In this document: one piece after another, positions 1 through 14,660 of the stretch
Layout: each line of letters starts with the position of its first letter
Numbering within the stretch: position 1 is the first letter of the stretch
From: Cryptomeria japonica
Taxonomy: Eukaryota; Streptophyta; Pinopsida; Cupressales; Cupressaceae
Assembly: GCF_030272615.1 (NCBI RefSeq)
Contig: NC_081415.1
Location: 262,744,925 to 262,808,924, forward strand
Length of the DNA: 64,000 nt
Direction of reading: 5' to 3'
Position numbers and translations under genes: made by a program
The notes under the pieces: generated by a model
The model's database searches: none
The model's input: only the letters and a program-made list of their open reading frames with translations
What the model was told of the DNA's origin: nothing

Positions 1-136
1 TAGGTGCATTATGTTCATTTGGTAAATCAAATTGAGATATTGAGGATGACATACCTTCTTGTCCCATTGTTCTTATGTCACATAATTTCCTCATACGTTG
101 CCTTTGTCTTTCCTTTTTAGCCTCTTGTTGTTCCAT
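1..136 (-). CDS. Possible N-terminus of an unidentified ORF, running off the window edge
   Basis: On the minus strand an ATG at 136 opens 45 codons without a stop to the window edge. The peptide starts MEQQEAKKERQRQRMRK and is rich in Lys, Arg and Gln, followed by a Ser-rich stretch. This composition is common at the start of plant transposon ORFs and of basic nuclear proteins, but no family is recognised. No splice or promoter signal supports it, and it may be a transposon fragment. Confidence 0.25.
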   Translation of the reverse strand, partial: MEQQEAKKERQRQRMRKLCDIRTMGQEGMSSSISQFDLPNEHNAP

Positions 137-793
<657 letters not shown>

Positions 794-3700
794 TGCAATG
801 CCTGCCAAAATACCCTAGAGAAAATAAGATAATCTAAAATCTAAAAGAACAACCTTTTTTTTGTTTTGTTTAACAACTAATGTAAACTTAAATATCATCT
901 ATGAAATGTGAATAATCAACCATCAACTTATTATTAACATGATCATAACATTAAACCATAATCATTAAATCAAATAGGCAAGAAGAATTACTAACTACAT
1001 ACACAATGCTCCACCTCCCTAGGGTATCTAAACATCATTACTTAGTTTCCTCTAGCGCAAGCAATAACATATGTGCATTGTTTCCTAATTTTAAAGCCAT
1101 TACTATTCCATCATGCCCATATGCAAATCTCTTACTATCTCCATTAAGATGATATGCAACTACATTTTTATTGATGCATTCTATCCTAGCATTAATCTCC
1201 TACTAAATGATATACAATTCTTGGTACATTATTTAATCATCTACATATATGCAATGCACTTAATATTTATTTTCATATTACATGATCATAAATTCTTTCC
1301 TACCCTATGATAGGCAATCCTTTAATTCCTTAAACTATGTGATATCGATGCAAGATCAAACCCATAACTAAGGTTCATTTTAAGCTCCAATTCCATATGT
1401 TCCTACAATTCCTTAACCATCCATATCCCTAAGTTTATCATGCAACCAGCATGCTTATCTTTCACCAAATGCATAACACGGAATACATTCCTTGTAACAC
1501 ATACATTTCATTTATGAGATTCTTAAATCCTAATATGATTATTAATCCTTAATGCATCCTATATTCTTAATGCAAGGTCCTAATGCCATTTCCAATTAAC
1601 CATTGATATGCTAAGAAAGTATACCTATAATTTCAATGCACTAACATGAGTGAAAAACACATTTAGGACTGATATTATTTCTGCCATAAACATAACTTAC
1701 GTTCATTAGATACCATCTAAGTTTCATTATCACATTGGCATCTACGACAAGCCTCATTCTCTCACATATTTCCAAGTAACACTTAATACAACATGAACAA
1801 GATCAATCCAATATTAAACCATTGCAAGAATAGAAACCTACATGAATCACTTCCTCCTTCAAATCTATTTGCATAACATCAATTATAAATGTCACAATTA
1901 CATTGCATTCATGGGCCACAATCCAAGACATCATCTAGATTACATACACCATTATTGATACATGAATTACATATCAATATCATAGCTCATCCATATAATA
2001 CATCTCCTATGATCATTACTAGGTTAATTTACATCTTGAAATGTGATTTCCAAATACATAAATCATCTGCATTAGAATCCATAATCCATCATGATGAAGA
2101 ATCTACATCCACGCAAGAAAGATCACCAACAAGGGGAAAAACCCAATGGTAAAAAGCACCAACCACTAGACCATGTGGAACCAACAGAACCACCCCCCAT
2201 GCTAGGAGATGACAAAAATTCCCAACACACACACTACATCTATGTTTACACTTAATACCAAAAGACAAGATTACAACAACACTCAAGCATGGAGCAAATA
2301 CAACCAACACAAACAACCATAATAAGAAAATCCCATAGGCTTATCAATAAACAAGGCATATTCATAATATCATCAAAGGGAACACATGTAGGAGTGGAGT
2401 GTCATCACATTCAATCCAAATAATATATAACATAAGGCTCTTAGTCTGATGGACATGTGGAGCCATCTCAACCTATGAGAGACTAAGGGAGATTAGCATA
2501 CCGTCTTCATGGCCTGCTCATGCTTATCCTAAAACATCCTCCCTAGGACTAAGTCATGAGGCTCAAATAAATTAATTATCTTATTGAATTATCTATCTAT
2601 CCATCCCATGATTTTATTATTAAGTTTCCACTTGATTACAATAACGTGATAAACTCCCAATGTGCCTTGGTAGTCTAGACATCATGTATCCTTACAAGGA
2701 ACCTCATGCAAGCCTACCTCTCATGACCCCAGTCGTCACAAGGAAGCCCACTCCCCCCTAATAGGGTCTCAAACATGACAACACAAGAGGCTCTAGAATC
2801 ATAATTAAATCTGAGAACATACATAAATCTAAAATCATAAACAATCCATATGCAACCAACAATATAATCTCATAATCATAAAACATGTGAAATGTCACAA
2901 CATGAGAACCAAAAACCAATGAGAATCTTGGCCAATTAAACATATCAAGGCCATAAAAAATACCATAAAATCTTAAATAAATCATCAAATAATCTCAGCA
3001 AGGTCTATCCATTTGTTGGCGCATAATCACAAGAATCTCAATCTCTCTCTTGGTGCATTAACAAGAGAAGAAGCACAAACAAATCAAATGGAATAAAATG
3101 CATATAAAACATTCAAATGAATTGAATGAAGACTTCAATAATCATAAATCAACATTAGACAACATCAAAAATGCTCTAAAAAAGCCTTCTGTATGTTCCA
3201 AAATCCAACTGACATCAAATAGACTTCAAATTGGACAAAACCCTAAAATACACAGAATGGTGCATGCATTCTCTGAAGTGGTGCATATGTCTGATATTTT
3301 AGCACATGTCTTTTCTTTTAATGCATATGGTGATTCTTAATAGAGTGTAAATTTTGTTGAAAACTGCTAAAGTGCGGTATCAAAATTGCTTGAAAAATAA
3401 TGAGCCAAATGTGACATATTTATACTCATTGGAATGAGAACAAAATGAAATTTAAGAATATATGGACAACATAAAATAATAAAATTCACCCAAGGAACTC
3501 CAATTGAAAACATAATGAACACTTCAGGAGGGAAAAACATCTCCAGCAAGTTCTGAAAACCATCTAACACCAAATCTTGAATCCAAATCATGAAATAGAC
3601 TCAACACACATATAAATAAAAACAATAAACTTATTCCAAATATGAAAACACATTAAAACAAGGGAAATATAAAATCTATTAGAAGGAGATGAGTCATGTG

Positions 3701-5640
3701 AGTCTTCCTCATGACAAGGCCAGACTAGAAGCTCACAAGGCTCTCTCCTCTCAACTCCACAAACTCCCTTAAATCTTTAACAACATGAAATAAATCTCCA
3801 AAACAATAATAATCAAATACAATCACATCATAAATGGAAGAAATCCAAATACATATAAATCCCATGTTGTGCATTCACGACAACCATAGAAAAGATAACT
3901 TCCAAACTTTCATCCAAATAAAGATCTCATAACCCACGGAATTCCCAATCATTTCCATTAAGAATAGAGAGAATGAAATGAACTATTTCCTTATTCCCTA
4001 CACAAAACATTCACAGAGTAAACACTTGTAGACAATGAAAACAAAGATAAACAAGGGTATGGTCTCCAACCTATAACCCGTGTGATGGTAGGTAGCTAAA
4101 GGAGAGCCCACAAGATTTGCAATCCAAATCCAAACGTAATCAAAGCAATCCACCGAGAATCCAAAAGCCATAGAATGGAACCCATGAACAGTCACAGGTA
4201 ATCCATTAAAATGAAACAATAAATAAGAAACCCTAGAAAACCAACCAAAATGATAATTCCATTTTGGAATATTTCTCCCATATCTTATGGTTTCCCCAAA
4301 ATAAAATCGTCCAATAGGAGAATAGGGTAGGTAGGAAATATTAACATATATTATAAGTAGGTGGATAAATATATTTTAATATCCCAAGGTATAATTACCA
4401 TACCACCAAATAAATATTAGTATTTAAACTATAGCCCTATAGGAAGTATTATTTAATACATTATGAACTATAGTTATTTTTAATTAAATACTCAACAATA
4501 GAAAACATAATTAAATACATCAACCATTAAATAATTTATTACTTCCAATATTAAATATATTAATTAATATTTAGACTATAATCAATAATTAATTAAATAA
4601 TCTTTACAAAATTATTAATTAAATAAATACTATAATTCTAAAAATATAAATCAAATAATCAAAAGCTCAAATAGGTTAAATCAAATAATTAAAAATAAAT
4701 AATACTAACTATCAAATCTCTCAACAAATAGATAAATAATCCAATGCCACATAAATAACCACGTGACAATAAAATCAACCACAACATAAATAATCCTCAT
4801 ACCAAAAGAATCAATCAATACTAACATACTCCCAAAACTTAAAGAGCCAAGATGACAACTGACATGACCAATTGTGCCTAGTGACAACTTAAACCTAGAG
4901 TATGTGAAGGGAACCCATGTCAACTCTGAAACCACATATTACCATTGGGGATTAAAGATGCGCTCGCACCTGTGAAGCCAAGAGGAACTCACAACTGGAA
5001 ACCTAGGAGGAATAGGTGTCTTGTACCTACAAGTCCTGCAACCATAAAGCGACACACACACACACACAGATATATATATATTTCAAGCAAGTAGTAGAAT
5101 TTCGCAACGACACATCTCTCTCTCAATGAGTGATGTGTGTGACGTTGATTTTACCATGAACACAGTCAAACAATAGGTCAAACACAACATATAAACATCT
5201 CATCAAAAGTATTCATGAAATAGGGTTAGTATATCAATGGTAACATCAAATACATAATCAATGTAAAACCATCCATAATATCATCTAGCGCATAATCAAT
5301 GTAATTCCATCAATGTAAATAGAACATATAATCATCAAGTACATGAACACATAAGGAAATCCATCAATGTAAATAGAACATATAATCATCAAGTACATGA
5401 AGACATAAGGAAATCCATCAAATGTATATAACCATTAAATCTCATGATCAATAATGATAACACAATCATTCATAAAATCATCAAAGTAGCATAAGTCCAC
5501 ATAATCATAAAGCAATTGAAACATGTGTCACAATCTAATCATAATCTATTGCATCATCATCAAGAGTCTAAATAGGTCTAATAGGTCTAAATATGTCTAT
5601 CAATCATGAAATAAAATTCTAGTTGAGGAGGGGCACTACA
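794..5640 (-). repeat. 3' LTR of the LARD-like element (4847 bp)
   Basis: This LTR aligns along its whole length with 9025-13812. Its outer end has decayed to TGCAATGCC (plus strand) against TGTAATGCC in the other copy. It carries a private 54-bp tandem duplication at 5307-5414, and an (AC)n/(AT)n tract near 5050-5080. Short ORFs of 60-90 codons occur in both LTRs but show no family signature. Confidence 0.9.
5307..5414. repeat. 54-bp tandem duplication within the LARD 3' LTR
   Basis: Two copies of a 54-bp unit beginning CCATCAATGTAAATAGAACA lie head to tail with almost no divergence. The other LTR has one copy near 13540-13590. The duplication therefore arose after insertion of this element, or by slippage in one LTR. 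Confidence 0.85.
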
Positions 5641-8600
5641 TCCTCCCCCCTTGGACTCGACTTACTCCTAGAAGTCGCAAGGGTTAAGATGATAACAAGC
5701 ATTAATTAATCAAAAACTTCCCTAAACATAGACAAATTACAATATTTCCTTTAGGACATTTACCAATAGTACGTGTATTCTTCCTCATTTAATGTTTCAC
5801 CAATCCATAAATAATTTAATTCCTAAACCAAGGTAAGATCACGAGTGCAAAATTTTCATCCCCATGCCTCAATCATTCAGAATTAATACATTACACTAGT
5901 GAACAAGTTACAAAATTCTTACTAATTACCATAAGTATGCTAAATCATTAAGATATTTCCAAGGAGACTTCATTTAATCCACACTTCTCAAAACAAAACT
6001 TATAATTTATACCACTGAATAAGCAAAAATCAAAATAAATTTGTATCATTTATGAATGATAACACTTATTCAACATCTAATTGTATGCATCTAAGAAGAA
6101 AGATATACATTTTACACATAATCACATTCCTATCTTGTTGAAGAAGTCATAACATAAGTCTAAATGAGAGAAAAAAAAAATCCTCAAAAGAAAGCCTCTT
6201 TTGATCAAATGCTATAAAAACATCACATAACAACCAAAATTAGGTAGTCCATTTATTTAGAAATAACAAGATTTATGACATTCAAGTGTCCTAGTCTCCA
6301 CCATGCTTCTGCTACACTAATCTAATAAAAACATTGGGTGTAACAAATTAATTCCGTCAAAGCATCCTTTATATATTATTTATAAATGATAGATTCATGA
6401 CAACTTTTAAAGGTATAAAATAATCAGCCTTTTGTTAATTATTTCATAAATTATAGACTTTGTAGTTCCGTGTGCACTTCTATCTATTATAAATCTAGAA
6501 AATTACCAATACATTTCACCTTATTAGCTTGATTCATTTACTCAACTAATATCGACATTATCTAATTGTTCGCCTAGTCTAGTGCAATTGTTCATGATGT
6601 CCTCCCTCGCACACACTATCAGAGGTTCGGAAGGAACATGATAGAGACAATACTTGACACAAAATGAGGGCCCACAATACTTCCAAATTTGTAATGACTA
6701 GCACAAACAACAAAAGAGAAATAGAAAGGAAAAAATAATCAATTCCAACCATTAAATACCAAGAAAGAAGAAAATTTTCTGGTGAAATCCAATCAAGAAT
6801 AAAGTATTACAAGTGACTCAACAAGGAGTAAATAAAGAAAGAAGAAATCAGTGGTCAGTCCAAAAATGTACAAAACCCAAGAACAAGTTATCTTCAACAA
6901 TACTTCACACCAACCACAAAATAACTCAAGGCAAAATAAATAACTCATCCAATCCACATCACGAGGTGACCAATATTGGTCACGCCAAAGGGAGTAACTG
7001 TTGCACACACCCAAGGGTATAATTCCCCTTGAACAAGTTAGAGACTGCACACCATACTTTTAAGACCTTTATTTATATATCCCATATTTTCTTAACCTTC
7101 TTTAATGTAGTGCAAACTTCTACTAAATTCTAGATAAGTATCCTTTTGAAGAATGACAATTGCGAGGAAAAAGTAAGGTGATTAATACACCTATACTCAT
7201 ACAAAGAATACACTCGTACCATAACTATTATTCACAATATCCCATTCTATAAAACAATCATATTTACCAAGTTATAATAGAAATAGATGTCAGAATCTTC
7301 TATTAATTACTTGAAGTAACACCATAACTTACACCATTTCTCTCAATGCACAACTAATAGCACAAAGATGGTTATAATTCCCTTCATATAATCATTAAGA
7401 AACTTAGTCAAACATATATCTAGACAAGTAAACTAGTCTTTTTACTTACGCAACATTTTAACATTAGTTACCATTCACATCCACTCATTTTACTAACACA
7501 AATCTCCTAATACATCATTATCCATTTGCAGATATTACAGAAATCACCATTCTAGTTGCAAAAACTTAATTTCCTAATGTCATGCTATCACATAGATACA
7601 TACATCATTCTATTCAAACTCACCTCATATCATTGCTTAGTTATAAGAATTCATGAACTAAGTAGTTTCATCATTTCAAGAGGTCAGTACATCTTCATAC
7701 AAGTTATTATCAATTCACACTACTAGTATCTATTAAAAGAAACACTTTCATAAAATTTAAATAAAGGACGTAGTATTTGTACCTAGTCTACCTACGCAAA
7801 ACATTTCTTGGAGCCACATCAATCCTACTCAAGGCTTATGAATATAACCTAAGCAAACCAAATTAAGACACAATGATATCTTTTCCTACACATGCAATGC
7901 ACCACACTTTACTTCATTTGATATGTATACTATAACATGGTATTTTAACCTGCTAGTCAGTAAATACTTTTTCATCTATATGAAGAGGTATTTTATCTAG
8001 CCAATTCTTCTTCTTTAAGAGGAAATAGAAATAATGGATGCAATCATAAACTCCTAACCTCAAATGCAAATTTATTCCATCCAACTACTCTTTTAACAAA
8101 TGCAAAATTCACATCCATCAATGGCTATTCAATCCTTCTATTTAATGTTGATAACTCCTAGGTGCGTGAATCTTTTACCCAAATAGAGACAAAAGGAAGG
8201 ATATAATCAATAAACTCACACAAAGATTACGCATGAACAATTCAATTTCTTGGACAAGCTTTATGCAATCTACTACATTCTTTCCTAAGGTATGCAATTT
8301 TAACTTCACATGATATTTCTTAATATTATAAATGCAACTAGAGATCCCAATCTTCATTAGAGGCTATGGTTTAATCAAACAATATTTTCTTACAAGAAAC
8401 ATCATACATATTTGAACACTTGACAATTCAATATTACACCAGCTATTATTCCTTATATTTTCATAGGAAAATGGGATTATAGAGAAGACACTCCTATCTA
8501 CCATTTTCTTACATATCTATGAATCTCCTACAAGTTCTTTGATTTCACATCCTTATTTATACTATTTTTTTTATATCTTGAAAACACTTCTTCTTACCAT

Positions 8601-9024
8601 TCAGGTGAAAAATCCACATAACAAGCTAGCCTTAGAAGCATAACATTGGTTAAAAGAATACACACAATCTTTCCTCTTTCTATAGCATAATCATCTATAT
8701 ATAGGAGTAACAACCTTTAACATTCATGGTGACACTATGAATTATGAAACAACAGGATCCAATAAAATCACATATCCATATTTCTCATCTAGGGCATGCA
8801 TAAAGAATGAATACACATCTTGCACAAAATTATGAATTATAGGGGAGATTAGGGAGAAACACAAAGTATGGACAATTAAGATCATCAACGCTCTATTGAC
8901 ATTTTCCGACATAAATCTCAAAGGGTAACTTAACTCAAGAGGACAATACAACATACATCACAAAACCAAGAAAAACTTCCTTAACTAGAGATCCTAGTAT
9001 TGCAACATGGGCTCTGATACCAGA
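5641..9024 (-). other. Non-coding interior of the LARD-like element, with polypurine tract
   Basis: At 5641-5652 the plus strand reads TCCTCCCCCCTT, a purine tract on the element strand directly before the 3' LTR, as needed for plus-strand DNA priming. The rest is AT-rich. Both strands hold only short ORFs (longest about 85 codons at 6793-7050) with no CCHC, protease, reverse transcriptase or integrase motif. In LARDs such interiors are thought to act as packaged RNA rather than as mRNA; here that is inferred from structure only. Confidence 0.85.
9009..9022 (-). promoter_or_regulatory. Primer-binding site, tRNA-iMet type, of the LARD-like element
   Basis: The minus strand reads TGGTATCAGAGCCC two bases inside the 5' LTR. 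This matches the common plant retrotransposon primer site complementary to the 3' end of initiator methionine tRNA. It fixes the element's orientation as minus. Confidence 0.93.
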
Positions 9025-12000
9025 TGTAATGCCCGCCAAAATACCTTAGAGAAAATAAGCTAAACTAACATCTAAAGGAACAACCTTTTTTTTTTGTTTA
9101 ACAACTAATGTATACTTAAATATCATCTATGCAATGTGAATATCAATCATCAACTTATTATTAACATGATCATAACATTAAACCATAATCATTAAATCAA
9201 ATATGCAAGCATAATTACTAACTATATAAACAATTCTCCACCTTCCTAGGGTATCTCAACATCATTACTTAGTTTCCTCTAACCCAAGCAATAACATCTA
9301 TGCATCATTTCCTAATTTTAAAAGCATTACTATTCCATCATGCCCATATGCAAATCTTTTACTATCTCCATTAAGATGATATGCAACTACATGTTTATTG
9401 ATACATTCTATCCTAGCATTAATCTCCTACTAAATGATATACAATTCTTAGTACATTCTTTAATTATATACATATATGCAATGCACTTAATATTTCTTTT
9501 CATATTACACGATCCTAAATTCTTTCCTACCTTATGATAGGAAATCCTTTAATTCCTTAAACTACATTATATCGATGCAAGATCAAACCCATAACTAAGG
9601 TTTATTTTAAGCTCCAATTATATATGTTCCTACAATTCCTTAACCATCCATATCCCTAAGTTTATCATGCAACTTACATGCTTATCTTTCTCTAAATGCA
9701 TAACATGGAATACATTCCTTTTAACACATACATTTCATTTATGAGATTCTTACATCCTAATATGATTCTTAATCCTTAATGCATCATATATGCTTAATGC
9801 AAGGTCCTAATGCCATTTACAATTAACCATTGATATGCTATGAACGTATACCTATCATTTCAATGCACTAACATGAGTGAAAAACACATTTAGGAATGAT
9901 ATTATTTCACCATAATCATTACTTACGTTCACTAGATACCATCTAAGTTTCATTATCACATTGGCCTTTACGACAAGGCTCATTCTCCCACATCTTTCCA
10001 AGTAACACTTAATACAACATGAAAAAGCTCAATCCAATATGAAACCATTGCAAGAATAGAAACCTACATGAATCATTGCCTCTTTCAAATCTATTTACAT
10101 AACATCAATTATAAATGTCACAATTACATTACATTCATAGGCCACAATCCAAGACATAATCTAGATTAGATACACCATTATAGATACATTAATTACATAT
10201 CAAGAGAATATCTAATCCATCTACTACATCTCCTATGATCATTATTAGGTTAATTTACATCTTGAAACATGATTTTCAAATACATAAATCTGGTTCATTA
10301 GAATCCACAATCCATCATGATGAAGATTCCACATCCACACAAGAAAGAACACCAAAAAGGGGAAAAACCCAATGGTAAAAAGCACCAGCCACTAGACCAT
10401 GTGGAGCCAAAGGAGCTACCCCCCATCCTAGGAGATGACAGAAGTTCCCAACACACACTCTACATCTAGGTTGACACTTAATACCAAAAGACAAGATTAC
10501 AACAATACTCTCAACCATGGACCAAATACAACCAACACAAACAACCATAGTAAGAAACTCCCAAAGGCTTATCAATCAACAAGGCATAGTCATAAGATCA
10601 TCAAAGGGACCACATGTAGGAATGGAATTTCATCACATGTCATCCACATAACACATAACATAAGGCTCTTATCCTAATGGACACGTGGAGCCATCTCAAC
10701 CTATGAGAGACAAAGGGAGATTAGTATATTGTCTTCACGCCTTTCTCATGCTTATCCTAAAACATCCTCCCTAGGACTAATTCATGAGGATCAAATGAAT
10801 TAATTATCTTATTTAATTATCTATCTATCCATCCCATGAGTTTATTATTAAGTTTCCACTTGATTACAATAACATGATAAACTCCCAATGTGCCCTGGTG
10901 GTCTAGACTTCATGCATCCTTACAAGGAACCTCATGAAAGCATATCTCTCGTGACCCTGGTCGTCACAAGGAAGCCCACTCCCCCCTAACATGGTCTCCA
11001 ACATGACAACACAAGAGGCTCTATAATCATAATTAAATCCGAGAACATACATAAATCTAAAATCATAAACAATCAATATGCAACCAACAATCTCATCTCA
11101 TAATCATGAAACATGTGAAAGGTCACAACATGAGAACCAAAAACCAATGAGCCTCTTGGCCAAATAAACATATCAAGGCCATAAAAAATTCCATAAAATC
11201 TGAAATGAATCATCAAATAATCTCAACAAGGCCTATCCACTTGTTGGCGCATAATCACAAGAATCTCAATCTCTCTCTTGGCGCATCAACAAGAGAGGAA
11301 TCACAAACAACTCAAATAGCATAAAATGCATATAAAATATGAAATTAATCATACGAAGACTTCAAAAATCATAAATAGACATTAGACAACATCATAAATA
11401 CTCTCAAAAAGCCTCTGGTACGACCCAAAATCCAATTGACATCAAACAGACTTCAAACTGGACAAAACCCTAAAATACATAGAATGGTGCATACATTCTC
11501 TGAAGTGGCCCATATGACTGATATTTTAGTGCATATGTATATTCTTTTAGCATATGGTGATTATTTTAGCACATAGGAAATAGAGTGTAAATTTTGTAGA
11601 AAACTGCTAAAGTGCAGGATCAAAACTGCTTGAAACATAATGAGCCAAATATGACATATTTATACTCATTGGAATTGGCATGAAATTAAATTTAAGAATA
11701 TGTTAAAAACATAAAATAATAAAATTCATCCAAGGATCTCCAATTGAAAACATAATGCAGACTTTAGGAGGGAAAAACATCTCCAGCAAGTTGAGAAAAC
11801 CATCTAACACCAAATCTTGAATCCAAATCATGAAATAGACTCAACAAATATATAAATACAAACAATAAAATTATTATAAATAATTAAAAAAATTAAAACA
11901 AGGGAAATATAAAATTTCTCAGAAGGAGATGAGTCTTGTGAGTCTTCCTCATGACAAGGCCAGACTGAAGCTCACAAGGCTCTCTCTCCTCTCAACTACT

Positions 12001-13812
12001 CAAACTCCCTTAAATCTTTAACAACATGAAATAAATCTCCAAAACAACAATAATCAAATGCAATCACATCATAAATGGAATGATTCTCAATATATATAAA
12101 TCCCATGTCGTGCATTCACGACAACCTCAGAAAAGATAACTTCCAAACTTTCATCCAAATAAAGATCTTATAACCCATGGAATTCCCAATCATTTCCATT
12201 AAGAATTGAGAGAATCAAATGAACTATTTCTTTATTCCCCACACAAAAAATTCATGAAGTCAACACTTGCAGACAATGAAAACAAAGATAAACAACAAGG
12301 GTATGGCCTCCAACCTACAACCCGTGTGATGGTAGGTAGTTGAACGAGAGCCCACAAGATTTGCAATCCAAATCCAAACCCAATCCAAGCAATCCACTGA
12401 GAATCAAAAGCCACATAATGGAACCCATGAACAGTCACATGGAATCCACTAAAAGGAAACAATAAACAAGAAACCCTAGAAAACCAACCAATAGGATAAT
12501 TCCATTTTGGAATATTTTTCCCATATCCTATGGTTTCCCAAAAATAAAATTCTCCAATAGGAGAATAGGGTAGGTAGGAAATATTAACATATATTATAAG
12601 TAGGTGGATAAATATATTTTAATATCCCAAGGAATAATTACCATACCACCGATTAAATATTAGTATTTAAACTATAGCCATATAGGAAGTATTATTTAAT
12701 ACATTATGAACTATAGTTATTTTTAATTAAATACTCACCAATAGAAAACATAATTAAATAAATCGACCATTAAATAATTTATTGCTTCCAATATTAAATA
12801 TTAATTAATATTTAGACTATAATCAATAATTAATTAAATAATCTTTACAAAATTATTAATTAAATAAATACTATAATTCTAAAAATCATAAATCAATAAT
12901 CAAAATCTCAAATAGTTTGAATCAAATAATTAAAAATAAATAATACTAACTATCAAATCTCTCAACAAATAGACAAATAATCCAACACCACATAAATAAC
13001 CATGTGATAATAAAATCAACCACAATAGAAATAATCCTCATACCAAAAGAATCAATCAATACTAACATACTCCCAAAACTAAAAGAGCCAAGTTGACAAC
13101 TGACATGACCAATTTCACCTAGTGATAGCTTAAACCTAGAGTAAGTGAAGGGAAGCCATGTCAACTCTGAAACCACATATTACCATTAGGGATTAAAGAT
13201 ACGCTCGCACCTGTGAAGCCAAGAGGAACTTGCACCTGGAAACCCAGGAGGAATAGGTGTCTCATACCTGCAAGTCCTACAAACACAAAGCGAAAATGCA
13301 TGTCTATATATATATATATATATTGCAAGAAATTAGTAGAATTTTGCATCCTGCTCGCAATGAGTGATGTGACGTTTAGTCCAACATGAAGATAATCAAA
13401 CAATAGGTCAGACACAACATATAAATATCTCATCAGAAATATTCATGAAATAGGGTTAGTATATCAATGGTAACATCAAATACATAATCAATGCAAAACC
13501 ATCCACAATATCATATAGTGCATAATCAATGTAATTCTATTAATGTAAATAGAATATATAATCATCAAGTACATGAACACATAAGGAAATCCATCAAATG
13601 TATATAACCATCAAATCTTGATAAATAATGATAACATCATCATTTATGAAATCATCAAAGTAGCATAAGTCTGCATAATCATAAAGCAATTGAAACACAT
13701 GTCACAACCTAATCATGATCCATTGCATCATCATCAAGAGTCTAAATAGGTCTAATAGGTCTAAATATGTCTATCATATGAAATATAAGTCTAGTCAAGG
13801 AGGGGCACTACA
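9025..13812 (-). repeat. 5' LTR of the LARD-like element (4788 bp)
   Basis: Partner of 794-5640. On the plus strand it starts TGTAATGCCCGCC and ends CACTACA, giving clean TG...CA ends. A (TA)n tract at about 13303-13322 lies just upstream, on the element strand, of a conserved block also found in the other giant LTRs of this window. Confidence 0.92.
13200..13325 (-). promoter_or_regulatory. Candidate core promoter block in the giant LTR
   Basis: On the minus strand a run of TATATA (13322 to 13303) is followed by a segment containing GCAGGTATGAG and, further on, GGCTTCACAGGTGCGAG. A matching segment lies at about 4960-5045 in the other LTR. The diverged giant LTRs at 25354 and 62601 have the same order: TATA-like tract, GTAGGTACAAG-like box, then TTCACAGGT-CTGAG. 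Such conservation between otherwise dissimilar LTRs suggests a promoter or RNA-start element. No transcription start was determined. Confidence 0.4.
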
Positions 13813-13816
13813 GGGG

Positions 13817-13851
<35 letters not shown>

Positions 13852-13860
13852 GAGGGAGAG
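13813..13860. repeat. (GA)n and poly-G tract, right flank of the LARD-like element
   Basis: Five Gs, about 25 bp of GA repeat, then 12 Gs at 13841-13852. This appears to be the continuation of the tract at 652-793. Confidence 0.9.
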
Positions 13861-14636
13861 GAGGAGTGTGGTGGAGGGATGATGCACAATGGGTTTTGTA
13901 TAATGAGCCAACCGCTAAGTCTATCAAGGAAAGCATAGCCTCTCGAGCTCAAACTGTGGACCTTGGGATTATTAGGTCTACTATTCATCCAAATGGTGAC
14001 CACTACATGGAAAACCTAATTACAATACAATAATATAAAGTAAGGGAGATAAAGGGGGTAGGGAGAGAGAAAGAGTGGGGAGGGAGAGAAGAAGAGAGAG
14101 AGGGATGGGGTATGGAGGAAGGGATAAGGGGAGAGAGGGAGAGAGAGAGAGAGAGAAATTAATTAAATTGTATCATATCAAATCAATCTTACTGCATAAG
14201 CTAATAAGATAGTTAAATAAAATGGAATTGATTTCCTTGGTATGGCTATAAATTGCTTCCTAGACCATGAGTTTGGAAACCACTTCGTATTCTAATAATT
14301 GAAGGGGAGCAAATTAGGAAGAAAAAATGTGCATTACCCAAGATTTCCCAAAGCCCACCATAGGAGGAGTGTTGTGGAGGGATGATGCACAATGGGTTTT
14401 GTACACTAATTCAAATGCTAAGTCTATCAAGGAAAGCATAGCCTCTTGAGCTCAAAGTGTGGACCTTGGGATTATTATGTCTATTGTTCATCCAAATGGT
14501 GACCACTACATGCAATATCTAATTGCAATACATTAATATAAAGTAGGGGAGATAAAGGGGGTAGGGAGAGAGAAAGATTTGGGGAGAAGAGAATTAGAGA
14601 GAGAGGGATGGGGTATGGAGGAAGGGAGAGAGGGGG
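13861..14636. repeat. Tandem duplication, offset about 503 bp
   Basis: A segment starting GAGGAGTGTGGTGGAGGG at 13861 recurs at 14364 and stays alignable for about 270 bp, through a shared GA-rich tail ending GGGATGGGGTATGGAGGAAGG. The 200 bp between copies (14158-14363) is single-copy and AT-rich. No coding capacity is evident. Confidence 0.85.
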
Positions 14637-14660
14637 AGCATGTTGGTTTGTTATTCTTTT

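Larger units (their letters stand above)
794..13812 (-). mobile_element. Large LTR retrotransposon derivative (LARD-like), complete with both LTRs
   Basis: Two direct repeats of about 4.8 kb (794-5640 and 9025-13812) bound a 3384 bp interior. On the minus strand each LTR starts TGTAGTGCCCCTCC and ends GGCATTACA or a one-base variant, so the ends are TG...CA. Next to the 5' LTR the minus strand reads TC then TGGTATCAGAGCCC, the usual initiator-tRNA primer-binding site. Next to the 3' LTR is a purine tract. The interior has no gag or pol motif in any frame. Very long LTRs with a non-coding interior of about 3.5 kb define the LARD class, so this copy would need enzymes from another element. By eye the LTRs differ by about 10 percent over their outer 300 bp, so the insertion is old. 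Confidence 0.9.

Noticed and set aside
1113-1310. A 65-codon plus-strand frame (MPICKSLTIS...) also present at 9340-9537
   Set aside because: It is kept in both LTRs because they are copies of one sequence. It lies antisense to the element and shows no family signature.
4705-4935. A 76-codon minus-strand frame also present at 12946-13176 in the other LTR
   Set aside because: Same reason: LTR duplication explains the pair. It has hydrophobic stretches but no family match, and codon changes do not look selected.
9009-9022. tRNA gene, because of the tRNA-like sequence
   Set aside because: Only the 3'-end complement is present, at the LTR edge; this is a primer-binding site. No cloverleaf could be drawn around it.
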